This document shows, in pieces, positions 36,622 through 44,398 of a DNA stretch of 64,000 bases. The first letter of the stretch is position 1. Each line of letters opens with the position of its first letter. Under the pieces are notes generated by a model. That model made no database searches. It was not told the DNA's origin and worked only from the letters and a program-made list of their open reading frames with translations. The stretch is from assembly GCF_026420845.1 (NCBI RefSeq), contig NZ_JAOWCB010000006.1, positions 206,034 to 270,033 on the forward strand. Reading direction: 5' to 3'. The stretch comes from Streptomyces sp. PR69. Lineage in GTDB: Bacteria > Actinomycetota > Actinomycetes > Streptomycetales > Streptomycetaceae. Made by a program: the position numbers and the translations under genes.

Positions 36622-37701
36622 TCATGACTGCGAGTCGCCCGCGGAGGACGACGGCTGCTCCGGCGTCAGACCTGTCGGCAGATCCTTCGGGAGCGCCTTG
36701 GCGCCGTCCTCGGTGACTCGGGTGGCGCCAAAGTAGTCGGGAGTGTCGATCTTGTCGAAACGGATGACGGCTCCGGTGTACGGCGCGTTGATCATGTACC
36801 CGCCGCCCACATAGATCCCCACATGCCGGATGGCCCGCGAGTTCGTCAGATCGTCGGAGAAGAACACCAGATCGCCCGGGAGCAGCTCGTCCCGGCCGGG
36901 GTGCGGCCCGGCGTTGTACTGGTCGTTCGCCACCCGCGGCAGCTCGATGCCGACGGTGCGGTACGCGGCCTGGGTCAGCCCCGAGCAGTCGAACCGCCCG
37001 CCGTCCTCGGGCGTGCCCTCGCCGCCCCAGAGGTACTTGGCGCCGAGCTTCTGCTGGGCGAAGTAGATGGCCCCGGCCGCCTGCCGCGAGGGCTGGACCC
37101 GTCCGACAGGCCGGGCGAAGCTCTTCTCCAGGGTGCGGATGACCTTCACATAGTTCTGTGTCTCGCGGTACGGGGGCACGCCCTGGTACTTGATGACGGC
37201 GTACGCGCCCGCGTTGTAGGCGGCGAGCATATTGGACGTCGGGTCGCCCGGCACGTCCTTCACATACTCGGCCAGCTTGCAGTCGTACGAGGCGGCGGAC
37301 GGAATGGCGTCGGCCGGGTCCCAGACGTCGCGGTCCCCGTCCTTGTCCCCGTCGATGCCGTGCACGGCCCAGGTGCCGGGGATGAACTGCGCGATGCCCT
37401 GGGCGGCGGCATGGCTCTGCGCGCGGGGGTTCCAGCCGCTCTCCTGGTAGAGCTGGGCGGCGAGCAGCGCGGGGTTGATGGCGGGGCACAGGTTCCCCCA
37501 CGTCTGCACGAGCCCCTGGTACCGCGCGGGCACGGCCCCCTTGGCGAGCGCCACCGCACCGCTCTTGCCGGCTCCGCCGACGAGCCCGGCGGCCGCCGCG
37601 TACGTCCCGACGACGAGCAGCGCGACAAGACCCAGGCACAGCCCGACGCAGACGCCCCCCACTGCCCACGCCTTACGCACCGTCAGCCGCCCTTCGGTCA
37701 C
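36622..37701 (-). CDS. Bifunctional lytic transglycosylase / NlpC-P60 peptidase
   Basis: About 359 residues. One N-terminal membrane anchor (VGGVCVGLCLGLVALLVVGT), an SLT domain with the catalytic Glu in LYQESGWNPRAQ and NAGAYAV, and a C-terminal NlpC/P60 domain with Cys in RFDCSGLTQAAY and His in IRHVGIYVGGG. It cuts both glycan strands and stem peptides of peptidoglycan. Close Streptomyces homologues lie next to the cmd-type cluster. In this genome about 16.5 kb of accessory genes separates the two. GTG 37701 or 37683 may be the start. Confidence 0.93.
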   Translation of the reverse strand: MTEGRLTVRKAWAVGGVCVGLCLGLVALLVVGTYAAAAGLVGGAGKSGAVALAKGAVPARYQGLVQTWGNLCPAINPALLAAQLYQESGWNPRAQSHAAAQGIAQFIPGTWAVHGIDGDKDGDRDVWDPADAIPSAASYDCKLAEYVKDVPGDPTSNMLAAYNAGAYAVIKYQGVPPYRETQNYVKVIRTLEKSFARPVGRVQPSRQAAGAIYFAQQKLGAKYLWGGEGTPEDGGRFDCSGLTQAAYRTVGIELPRVANDQYNAGPHPGRDELLPGDLVFFSDDLTNSRAIRHVGIYVGGGYMINAPYTGAVIRFDKIDTPDYFGATRVTEDGAKALPKDLPTGLTPEQPSSSAGDSQS

Positions 37702-37786
37702 AGGGGTGTCCGCTCACGTCAGTCTAGGTCGGCAGCCGGTACGGCAGGAGGGGGCCGCGGCAGCGCGGTGGGGCCCGGAGGGGCGG

Positions 37787-38230
37787 TCAGGCGTACCGGG
37801 GCAGCAGTCCGGTGGCGAGGGCGAGCGAAAGGGGCTCGGGGACGGGGATGTCGTCGCCGTATCGCCCGTGGTGCGCCCCCTGGTACGAGCCGCCCTCGGG
37901 ACGGTCGTACAGCGTCCAGGCCCCGCGCCGGGGATCGACGACGAGCAGGACCGGCACACCGGCCCCGGCGTACCGGGCGATCTGCCCCTCCTCCGCCGCC
38001 ACGTCGACGGCGAGGGCCACGCTGTGCGCATCGGCGAGGGTGTCGTCACTCTCGCCCCAGGCCGCGGGCAGTACGGCGAGGTCGGCGGTCACCGCATCGC
38101 CCATGCCGCCGCCGCGCCCCCGGACGGACACGACCTCGTACGCGGCCAGCCCCTTGTGCGCGTCGGCGTCAATCTGCCGCCGCAGCACCCGCACCACTTC
38201 CGCGTGCTTGCCGCGCCTGGGCTGGTGCAT
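37787..38230 (-). CDS. Uma2-family (DUF820) putative nuclease
   Basis: A 147-residue protein of the PD-(D/E)XK-like Uma2 fold: Asp in VTADLAVLP, then LAVDVAAEE with KIARYA-like QIARYAGAGVPVLLVVDPR. The usual ExK position reads as V/A-E-E here, so activity is uncertain. The upstream in-frame extension is not coding. It lies 65 bp downstream of the ATPase gene on the same strand. Confidence 0.75.
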   Translation of the reverse strand: MHQPRRGKHAEVVRVLRRQIDADAHKGLAAYEVVSVRGRGGGMGDAVTADLAVLPAAWGESDDTLADAHSVALAVDVAAEEGQIARYAGAGVPVLLVVDPRRGAWTLYDRPEGGSYQGAHHGRYGDDIPVPEPLSLALATGLLPRYA

Positions 38231-38295
38231 GTCCGCTCCTTCCGCTCCTTCTGCCGGGCAAGGGCTCCAGCAGCGTAACGACGCCCGGGCCCGGT

Positions 38296-38736
38296 TCAGC
38301 CGCCCCGACACTCCGCCCAGAGCAGCTTTCCGCCGCCCTCCCCGAAGAGCCCGCCGTCCCCGAGGGGATACGCCCCGACCCGATCCGCGTACGCCTCGAC
38401 GATCCGCAGCCCGCGCCCGCGTTCCTCGTGCGGGGCCGCACCGGGCGCGTGCGCCCCTTGGAAGGGCGGCGGGATGTCCGGATTCCCGTCCCACACGCTG
38501 ACCCGGAGCCGGTCGGGCTCCATGGACCGCAGCCGGAGGGTATAAGGCCCGTCGGAGTGCAGATACGCGTTGACCACCATCTCCCCGGCAACGGCCTCCG
38601 CCGCCTCGGCCATCTGCCCGCCGCCCATGCCGTACGCGGCGAGCACGGTCCGCAGCGTCTGACGGGCGACGCCGGGGCCGCGGGGGTCGTGCGGGAGCTG
38701 GAGGGTGTAGGCCCAGGGCGGCGTTACGGTTGCCAT
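38296..38736 (-). CDS. RsbW-like ATP-binding protein (HATPase_c)
   Basis: A 146-residue stand-alone GHKL ATPase: N box EAVAGEMVVNAYLHSDG, G1-like VSVWDGNPDIP, G2 ERGRGLRIVEAYADRVG. Such proteins are anti-sigma-factor-like kinases, and in Streptomyces one typically accompanies a WhiJ-type regulator and DUF397 proteins. It is divergent from the regulator at 38919, with the palindromes between them. Confidence 0.9.
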   Translation of the reverse strand: MATVTPPWAYTLQLPHDPRGPGVARQTLRTVLAAYGMGGGQMAEAAEAVAGEMVVNAYLHSDGPYTLRLRSMEPDRLRVSVWDGNPDIPPPFQGAHAPGAAPHEERGRGLRIVEAYADRVGAYPLGDGGLFGEGGGKLLWAECRGG

Positions 38737-38840
38737 CGGAAGTCTCCTTCGCGGAGCGGATGTTGGGAGCCCGGTGGCTCTGCCGCTGCGTTAGCGGTGC
38801 ACTTCCGGGCGTCGTCCTGGTACAGACGCTACGGTGCTTC

Positions 38841-38871
38841 ATGGAATACATTCCATGAAATCCATGGATTT
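38841..38871. promoter_or_regulatory. Two adjacent palindromes in the divergent WhiJ-module promoter
   Basis: ATGGAATACATTCCAT (38841-38856) and AAATCCATGGATTT (38858-38871) are perfect palindromes one base apart. They lie between the ATPase and XRE-DUF5753 genes. Their AT content stands out from the surroundings. Likely dimer-binding sites of the regulator at 38919 controlling both directions. Confidence 0.7.
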
Positions 38872-38918
38872 GATTCCCAAGTACACCCATACGAGTGATC
38901 CGGACCGGGGAGCAGTTG

Positions 38919-39770
38919 ATGAACCCGAGCACCATCCCAACGGCCCGGCGGCAACGGCTCGGAACCGAACTCCGCAGGCTCCGGGAACGCGCCGGGCTCA
39001 CCGCCACACAGGCCGCGAAGCTGCTCGGCGGCAACCAGGCACGCATCAGCAACATCGAAGCCGGCCGGTACGGCGTGAGCGCCGACCGCGTACGGACCCT
39101 GGCGTGCCATTACGACTGCCCCGACCAGGCCCTCGTCGACGCCCTCGCCTCGATGACCGGTGAGCGCAGGCGGGGCTGGTGGGAGGCGTACCGCGACATC
39201 CTGTCTCCTGGGCTGCTGGACCTCGCCGAGCTTGAACACCATGGGCACGCCCTGCGCACGGCCCACACCTCGGGCCTCCCCGGATTGCTCCAGATCCGCG
39301 AACACGCGCTGGAGATCTTCCGCCAGGTGGTCCCGGAACTGACGCAGCCCGAGATCGAACACCGGCTTTCATTCCGCATGAAGCGCCAAGCAGTACTGCA
39401 CAGGGACGCCCCACCCCCGTACCAGGCCATCGTTCACGAAGCCGCCCTGCGCATGAGGTTCGGCGGCCCTGACGTCGCCCGGCAGCAACTGCGTCATCTG
39501 CTCGCCATGGGCGAGCACGAGCACATCACCATCCAAGTGATCCCCTTCGAGGCCGGGGGCTACCCCGGTGCAGGCCAGCACATCTACTACGTGCACGGAC
39601 CAGTGCCGCGGCTGGACACGGTCCAGCTCGACCAGTCCCACGGCATGACCCTGCTCGACGCCGAGGCCCAACTGGACAAGTACCGCCGAGTGCTGGAGCG
39701 GCTTGAGAACCTGGCGCTGACACCCTCCGCCTCCCGTGACTTCATCCACGCCATCATCAAGAACCTGTGA
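38919..39770 (+). CDS. WhiJ-like XRE regulator with DUF5753
   Basis: A 283-residue protein. N-terminal helix-turn-helix (GTELRRLRERAGLTATQAAK, GGNQARISNIEAGRYGVS) and a C-terminal DUF5753 domain (YEAYRDILSP-like WEAYRDILSPG, ending LDKYRRVLERLENLAL). In the WhiJ/BldB-associated systems this regulator works with a small DUF397 protein to control development or antibiotics. Here two DUF397-type genes follow at once. ATG 38919 is preceded by GGGGAGCAG. Confidence 0.93.
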   Translation: MNPSTIPTARRQRLGTELRRLRERAGLTATQAAKLLGGNQARISNIEAGRYGVSADRVRTLACHYDCPDQALVDALASMTGERRRGWWEAYRDILSPGLLDLAELEHHGHALRTAHTSGLPGLLQIREHALEIFRQVVPELTQPEIEHRLSFRMKRQAVLHRDAPPPYQAIVHEAALRMRFGGPDVARQQLRHLLAMGEHEHITIQVIPFEAGGYPGAGQHIYYVHGPVPRLDTVQLDQSHGMTLLDAEAQLDKYRRVLERLENLALTPSASRDFIHAIIKNL

Positions 39771-39778
39771 GGAGCCCC

Positions 39779-39967
39779 ATGCTGTCCCCCAGCTGGCAGA
39801 AGTCGTCGTACTGCGGCGAAGGCGAGTCCTGCATACACGTAAGCCGCGACCCGGCCGACCGCACGGTCAGACTCACCGAGAGCGCCGACCCGGCCGGAGC
39901 CATACTCTCCGCCACCCGCCAGGGATTCACCGCGCTGCTCGGCGCAGTCAAGGAGAACCATGTCTGA
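39779..39967 (+). CDS. DUF397 protein
   Basis: A 62-residue protein with the signature WQKSSYCGEGESCIHV and VRLTESADP. Eight bases (GGAGCCCC) separate the regulator's stop from this ATG, so the two are coupled. DUF397 proteins pair with DUF5753 regulators and probably act as their antagonist or co-factor. It overlaps the next gene by 8 bp. Confidence 0.93.
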   Translation: MLSPSWQKSSYCGEGESCIHVSRDPADRTVRLTESADPAGAILSATRQGFTALLGAVKENHV

Positions 39968-40178
39968 CGTGCCCCCCGGCCTCGACTGGATCCGCGCCGC
40001 CCCCGAGGGGGCCACCGGCCCGGGCCCCTGGATCGAGGTAGCGTACGGTGAGGACGACGCGGTCTATCTGCGGGAGACGAGCGATCCGGACACGGTCGTG
40101 ACGACCACCCGGCGCAAGTGGGACGCCTTCGTACTGGGCGTGCGAGCTGGGGAGTTCGATCACTTTGTCGAGCCGTAG
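39960..40178 (+). CDS. Second DUF397-type protein
   Basis: A 72-residue protein (MSDVPPGLDWIRAAPEG, WIEVAYGEDDAVYLRETSDP, then KWDAFVLGVRAGEFDHFV). The C-terminal half matches DUF397 but the SSYC motif is missing. ATG 39960 lies within the end of the first DUF397 gene. Two such partners for one regulator suggest different affinities or targets. Confidence 0.85.
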   Translation: MSDVPPGLDWIRAAPEGATGPGPWIEVAYGEDDAVYLRETSDPDTVVTTTRRKWDAFVLGVRAGEFDHFVEP

Positions 40179-40328
40179 ACTCATGGAGCGATAGGCCGCT
40201 TCCGGCCAAGCTGCGACCCCAGTCAAGTGGTCTGGACCAGATGCAACTACTCTGTGTCACACAGCCACGAAGGCTGAGGTCAGACACCCACCGGTGACCA
40301 CGGCGGGGCAAGCAGCACAGGAGCACAA

Positions 40329-40493
40329 GTGAAGAACCTGGCGAACGCAGCCAGCACGAGCAACGCGCACACCACGGGGAAGAAGTCCTCGCGCCGCTCC
40401 GGCGACGCGGGCGGCACGGTAGCCACCCTGACGTTCATCGCCCTCCTGGCGATCGCCGCGGCGCTGCTGGGCTACATGGTGGCCATCCGCTAA
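40329..40493 (+). CDS. Small single-pass membrane protein (54 aa)
   Basis: GTG 40329 preceded by AGGAGCACAA. N-terminal half is Ala/Ser/Asn/Thr with a basic KKSSRRS patch. C-terminal half is one helix (TVATLTFIALLAIAAALLGY) ending VAIR. Inside-out topology is expected from the basic patch. No family is recognised. A strong terminator follows 10 bp after the stop, supporting a genuine transcript. Confidence 0.65.
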   Translation: MKNLANAASTSNAHTTGKKSSRRSGDAGGTVATLTFIALLAIAAALLGYMVAIR

Positions 40494-40502
40494 TCGTGCA
40501 GC

Positions 40503-40539
40503 AGTCCGGCCCGCCCGAGTCACCTGGGCGGGCCGGACT
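40503..40539 (+). terminator. Intrinsic terminator after small membrane protein
   Basis: AGTCCGGCCCGCCC (40503-40516) and GGGCGGGCCGGACT (40526-40539) form a perfect 14-bp stem with a 9-nt loop, followed by TCACCCATTC. It lies 10 bp after the 54-aa gene's stop. Confidence 0.85.
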
Positions 40540-40579
40540 TCACCCATTCGGTAGACATCCGGGCCAGTGCCATACGAAT

Positions 40580-40607
40580 ATGCAGAGCATTGGGCAAAGC
40601 TCTGCAT
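40580..40607 (+). promoter_or_regulatory. Inverted repeat at the start of the YhcG-like gene
   Basis: ATGCAGAGC (40580-40588), 10 bases, GCTCTGCAT (40599-40607): a perfect 9-bp dyad ending one base before ATG 40609. As RNA it would hide the ribosome site; as DNA it could be an operator. AT content is above local average. Confidence 0.55.
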
Positions 40608-40608
40608 T

Positions 40609-41505
40609 ATGCCGCACACCAACGAGAGGCCGGACAGCGTCTCCTGGTACGAGGACCTGCTGAACGAGGTCAAGGAGACCGTCGCCTGCCCCCATGCCCG
40701 CTCGCGAACCGAGACGTACTGGGAGATCGGCCGCTGCATCCTCCGCCACGAGAAGGAGGCCGACTGGCACACCAAGGTCGTGCACCGGCTCTCCGCCGAC
40801 CTGAGGACGGCGTTCCCGCATCAGCGCGGCTTCTCCCGCCGCAACCTGCTCTATATGCAACAGATGGCCAGGAGCTGGCCGGAACCCATCACACAGCAGC
40901 CGGTGTCCCGGCTGCCCTGGGGCCACATCACGGTCCTGGTCACCCATCTGAAGGCCCGCTCCGAACTGGACTTCTACGCCTCGGCGGCGGACCGCCACGG
41001 CTGGTCCCGCGCCACGCTGCAGCGCTCGATCGCCCAGCGCCTGCACCTGTCACGCAGCCTCGCGGACACCCTCGCCACCAGCCTCGTCCACTTCCTCACC
41101 GAACTGGGCCTCGGCTTCGCCTTCGTCGGCCGGCGCCACCCGGTCACGATCAGAGGAGAGAAGTTCCACATCGACCTGCTCTTCTATCACCTCAGGCTGC
41201 GCCGCTACGTCGTCATCGAACTCAGAACGAAACCGCCCACCCGCCGCGACGACACCGGCAAGCTCGGCTTCTACCTCGAACTGGTCGACCACCTGATCCG
41301 CGACCCGGACCGCGACGACACAACCCTCGGCCTCCAGCTGAACACCTCCGACACCACCCCCACCTGCCGCATCGCCCTCCGGGGCCGAACCCACTCCCCC
41401 GCGGTCAACACCTACGCAGCCCTGCCCCCACGCGTCCGCACCCACATGCCCACCGAGCAGGACCTGCTCCGCCTCACCCAGTCCGTCCTCGACGAATACC
41501 CATGA
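40609..41505 (+). CDS. YhcG-like (DUF1016) PD-(D/E)XK nuclease, shortened
   Basis: About 298 residues (312 if GTG 40567 is used). The N-terminal winged-helix DUF1016_N domain includes TYWEIGRCILRHEKE and RGFSRRNLLYMQQMARSWPE. The C-terminal nuclease domain is recognisable (FAFVGRRHPVTIRG, FHIDLLFYHLRLRRYVVIEL). Two oddities: the roughly 45-residue stretch that normally joins the domains is missing after LATSLVHFLTELG, and the ExK motif reads E-L-R with a Lys in place of the later Gln (GKLGFYLE). Catalysis may therefore be impaired. Parts of this gene recur at 42822-42972 and 43273-43365. Confidence 0.8.
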   Translation: MPHTNERPDSVSWYEDLLNEVKETVACPHARSRTETYWEIGRCILRHEKEADWHTKVVHRLSADLRTAFPHQRGFSRRNLLYMQQMARSWPEPITQQPVSRLPWGHITVLVTHLKARSELDFYASAADRHGWSRATLQRSIAQRLHLSRSLADTLATSLVHFLTELGLGFAFVGRRHPVTIRGEKFHIDLLFYHLRLRRYVVIELRTKPPTRRDDTGKLGFYLELVDHLIRDPDRDDTTLGLQLNTSDTTPTCRIALRGRTHSPAVNTYAALPPRVRTHMPTEQDLLRLTQSVLDEYP

Positions 41506-41896
41506 CGTCAGGCGATTCACTCCTACGCTTCCGGCGCTCCCGGCGCTCCCGGCAGGGCACACGATGTCAGGACAACTTTCATACTTCACTGAAAGGCCGA
41601 AAAAGGCTCACTGAAGCACGAGGGGTGGACAGGCTGTGTTCCCGCGAATACAGTGAGTTCAGTCCTGTGGGGGCAGGGAATAGGGGGGCGGGGTGACATA
41701 GACGGCGGCTGCGATGCCGCCTTATCCGCGATTCGGCGGGCTTCCTTTCTGCGGGGAGTTGCTCATAGAGCTGATGAGGCCGCGTGGTTTGGCCCCTTGC
41801 AATCCGCTGTCCCAGCATTCAGCGCCGCAAAGACTGCCGCCATCGGCACTGAATTCGACTCGTCCACGGCACACCTATACCGAAGGAGAGGCAATC
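41506..41896. other. 391-bp gap upstream of the beta-trefoil gene
   Basis: I see no convincing gene here. It holds a short direct repeat (GGCGCTCCC twice) just after the nuclease gene. It also has an AT-richer stretch with TTCACTGAA and CTCACTGAA flanking AGGCCGAAAAAGG (about 41585-41618), and possible promoter sequence for the gene at 41897. Confidence 0.4.
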
Positions 41897-42403
41897 ATGC
41901 CTTTATCGGCAGCTGACCTCGCAAAGCTCGGGGACACGCCCATCACGATCCAGTCGACGTTCTTCCCGAACATCTACCTGCGCATGGACGGGACCGGGGT
42001 GACGTCCTTCACCGACCCCGGCGGCGGGACGGTCAACTGCCAGTACGGCACCGGCCCCTGGACAACGTACAAGGTCCGGCCACAGGCAGACGGGTCGTAC
42101 GCTTTCGAGTCGGCGGCCTTCCCGAACGTGTTCCTGCGCATGGACGGCACCGGGGTCCCCGCCACCATGGCCGGCGGCGGGAAGGTCAACTGTCAATACG
42201 GCGCCCACCCCTACGAGAAGTACCACCTTCGCCCCCAGGCGGATGGTTCGTTCTCCTTCGAGTCGGCGGCCTTCCCGGGCATTTACCTGCGCATGGTGAC
42301 CGACAGCGGGGTGACCACCGCCACCGGCCCCGGAGGAACGGTGAACTGCCAGGTCAACGCCGACGGCGGCGAGCACGAGAAGTTCTATCTCGACAGGGCC
42401 TGA
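41897..42403 (+). CDS. Three-repeat beta-trefoil protein (lectin- or fascin-like), TTA codon
   Basis: A 168-residue protein after a good AAGGAGAGG site. Three similar ~50-residue units: FFPNIYLRMDGTGV, AAFPNVFLRMDGTGV and AAFPGIYLRMVTDSGV, each followed by VNCQ and (twice) YxLRPQADGS. Threefold repeats of this size are the plan of a beta-trefoil, as in lectins, fascin and some toxins' binding domains. There is no signal peptide or membrane segment. Codon 3 is TTA (41903-41905), which in Streptomyces needs the bldA tRNA, so synthesis is probably late in development. The ligand is unknown. Confidence 0.85.
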   Translation: MPLSAADLAKLGDTPITIQSTFFPNIYLRMDGTGVTSFTDPGGGTVNCQYGTGPWTTYKVRPQADGSYAFESAAFPNVFLRMDGTGVPATMAGGGKVNCQYGAHPYEKYHLRPQADGSFSFESAAFPGIYLRMVTDSGVTTATGPGGTVNCQVNADGGEHEKFYLDRA

Positions 42404-42495
42404 TGGCCGGGTCGCCCGGGAGAATCTCACACTCGGTTTCGCGCATGGTTCATCGCGAAAACGTACGTGACATGGGGTACCCCCCCGGAAACGCG

Positions 42496-42533
42496 AAAGT
42501 GCCTTCTCCGCAGGGAGGCGGAGAAGGCACTTT
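42496..42533. terminator. Strong intrinsic terminator after beta-trefoil gene
   Basis: AAAGTGCCTTCTCCGC (42496-42511), loop AGGGAG, GCGGAGAAGGCACTTT (42518-42533), then TCT. A 16-bp perfect stem with A/T ends works in both directions. It lies 93 bp after the trefoil stop. Confidence 0.9.
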
Positions 42534-42821
42534 TCTGTCAGATCGGCCTTCAGCAGGCCAGGCCCGCCCCCTCGGAGGTTCGGTGAGTGCCGAAACATCC
42601 GGCCGATAGCGCTCCGACTCCGGTACGGGAGAGCCCCGCACCGGTGAACGTGGACGCGGCCCAATGCCGGAGACGGCCCTGAAGCGGCGACTCGCGAAAC
42701 GAGGTCCGCTGGTGTTGCTGGGGCGGCACCTGCCGCTGCCGGGGCACCTGCGCTCCGACGGCGCCGAGATCGTGCCGACCGACCGCTGGCCGCCAGATCT
42801 GGCGGTACGGGGGGCGGATAC
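42534..42821. other. 288-bp stretch with no supported gene
   Basis: Between the terminator and the nuclease-gene fragment. A plus-strand frame from 42664 (MPETALKRRLAKRG...) looks protein-like for about 55 codons but has no recognised homologue and runs into the fragment in a different frame. It may be another gene remnant. Confidence 0.35.
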
Positions 42822-42972
42822 TCTACGTCTCGGCGGCGGACCGCCACGGCTGGTCCCGCACCACGCTGCAGCGCTCGATCGCCCAGCGCCTGCACCTGTC
42901 ACGCAGCCTCGCGGACACCCTCGCCACCAGCCTCGTCCACTTCCTCACCGAGCCGGGCGTCGGCTTCGCCTT
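42822..42972 (+). pseudogene. Fragment of a second YhcG-like gene (middle part)
   Basis: These 151 bp match 40973-41123 of the intact nuclease gene at more than 90 percent. They encode DRHGWSRTTLQRSIAQRLHL-type sequence up to HFLTEPGVGFAF. The match stops abruptly at the start of the PD-(D/E)XK core, and the upstream frame is unrelated. It is a broken copy with no usable start. Confidence 0.85.
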
Positions 42973-43149
42973 TGGCTCTGTTCACGAGTTCCGACGGAAG
43001 ATGCGCACGGCTTCGGGGACACGCCCCGCCCGGGACGTGGCCGATGTTCACGAGAGGGGAGGCACCTCGTGGACCCTCCCGCCGACCGGGGGAGGCAGGC
43101 GCCGGCCGGGCCGCGCGCTGACGTCAGCGCACCCCCGTAGGGTGGTCTG

Positions 43150-43365
43150 ATGTTCGATCGCTTGGAGATCAGGGTGTTGCCGCCGGGTCCCCGGTTCGCT
43201 GCCCAAGTGCGGCTCTGGGTCAACGGCAAGGACGTGGTCGAAGAGGCGGTCGGCGAAGGCGGCCGCGGACCGTACGCAGCCCTGCCCCCACGCGTCCGCA
43301 CCCACATGCCCACCGAAGCGGACCTGCTCCGCCTCACCCAGTCCGTCCTCGACGAATACCCATGA
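43150..43365 (+). CDS. Chimeric ORF: foreign N-terminus joined to YhcG-like C-terminus
   Basis: A 71-residue frame. Residues 1-41 (MFDRLEIRVLPPGPRFAAQV, LWVNGKDVVEEAVGEG) look like the start of a different conserved Streptomyces hypothetical protein. From 43273 to the stop the DNA matches 41413-41505 of the nuclease gene almost exactly (YAALPPRVRTHMPTE, LLRLTQSVLDEYP). The in-frame junction replaces the whole nuclease core. Whether it is expressed is unknown; it has an upstream GTAGGGTGGTCTG but no strong ribosome site. Confidence 0.6.
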   Translation: MFDRLEIRVLPPGPRFAAQVRLWVNGKDVVEEAVGEGGRGPYAALPPRVRTHMPTEADLLRLTQSVLDEYP

Positions 43366-43441
43366 GCGATTCTCCCGTCGCAGCGTCGCGTACCACCCGT
43401 GTCGGCCCCAACCCGCTCATTGATCGCAGTCCACGAAGTCG

Positions 43442-44398
43442 ATGGCTTACAGTGACCGAATCAGGAAGAATGCTCATGTGCTGATGCCCAACGATGAACC
43501 ACAGATCCTCGCCGCTGTCCGCCGCTACGTGATGCCCGAGCGCCGTTATATGAAGCTGCACGGCTGGAACATCGCACACATGGGCGAAGAAAAGCGAGAC
43601 GAGTTCGGACGGTCACTCGCTAAAGCGGCATCCAGAGCTGCAGACCACGAAATAATCGCCCTTCTCAAATCTGATTGGCGAGCCAGTCTCGCTGCCGCCT
43701 GGCTCATCGCCATCGACATGCGCACCGGATTTCGGGATATTATCAGCAACTTGCTGCTCCAGCAGGAAGGAAGCAACCAGCTCAAAGGGTACTGTTTCGC
43801 TTTGACTCGCTTCGGCAGTCCGGCAGACGCTGAAGCCATAAGCTCTTACCTTGACAAATCCCTCCGGTTGCAAACTCGCAATCATGCAGAAACATGGGCT
43901 TTGGGCGGACTTCTCTACCTGGACGCTCAACTAGAAAGCAGTTACGCCGACCGCTTCCTGGCCACGAATGCGTGGCCATCCTGGTCATCCCAAGAACCTG
44001 ACGAGTACAGACTCATTCAAACCCTGTGCAACTTCGCAAACACCTACGGGAGCCGGAGCGAGCAGCCGGGGAACAATCAAGATATCAGGGACAGGTTCGA
44101 TGCATGGAAACCGCATCACCTTCCGACCCCATGGCTTGTAGTGCAGGGCGAATCCGAAAGGCGTCGCATCGATGCAACGCTCGGTGCTCACCTCGCCAGC
44201 ATCAGCAACGACTCGCTCTTGGAGCCACTTTCTATCGCGAAATGCCGAGAGTGCCACGCCGTGCTATTCAACACTGCACCAAAACATGGCGATTGGATCA
44301 TCATGCCGCCTAGCAGCCACGCTAATGACAAGGCAGAGCATTCTGTGATTTCAGCCATCGAGGAACTGAAAACGCGTCTCGAACATCACTCGCATTAG
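43442..44398 (+). CDS. DUF6000-family protein with C-terminal extension
   Basis: A 318-residue protein, AT-rich for this genome. The first ~200 residues fit the DUF6000 family as I know it (RRYVMPERRYMKLHGWN, AAWLIAIDMRTGFRDII, YCFALTRFGSPADAEAI, WALGGLLYLDAQL). The last ~95 include CRECHAVLFN and are not family-typical. The role is unknown; such genes often sit in toxin or immunity neighbourhoods. It ends four bases inside the end of the RHS gene on the other strand. The base composition suggests recent gain. Confidence 0.75.
   Translation: MAYSDRIRKNAHVLMPNDEPQILAAVRRYVMPERRYMKLHGWNIAHMGEEKRDEFGRSLAKAASRAADHEIIALLKSDWRASLAAAWLIAIDMRTGFRDIISNLLLQQEGSNQLKGYCFALTRFGSPADAEAISSYLDKSLRLQTRNHAETWALGGLLYLDAQLESSYADRFLATNAWPSWSSQEPDEYRLIQTLCNFANTYGSRSEQPGNNQDIRDRFDAWKPHHLPTPWLVVQGESERRRIDATLGAHLASISNDSLLEPLSIAKCRECHAVLFNTAPKHGDWIIMPPSSHANDKAEHSVISAIEELKTRLEHHSH

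Noticed and set aside
42664..43140. Plus-strand frame MPETALKRRLAKRG... as a gene
   Set aside because: No ribosome site, no recognisable family, and it reads the nuclease-gene fragment in the wrong frame.
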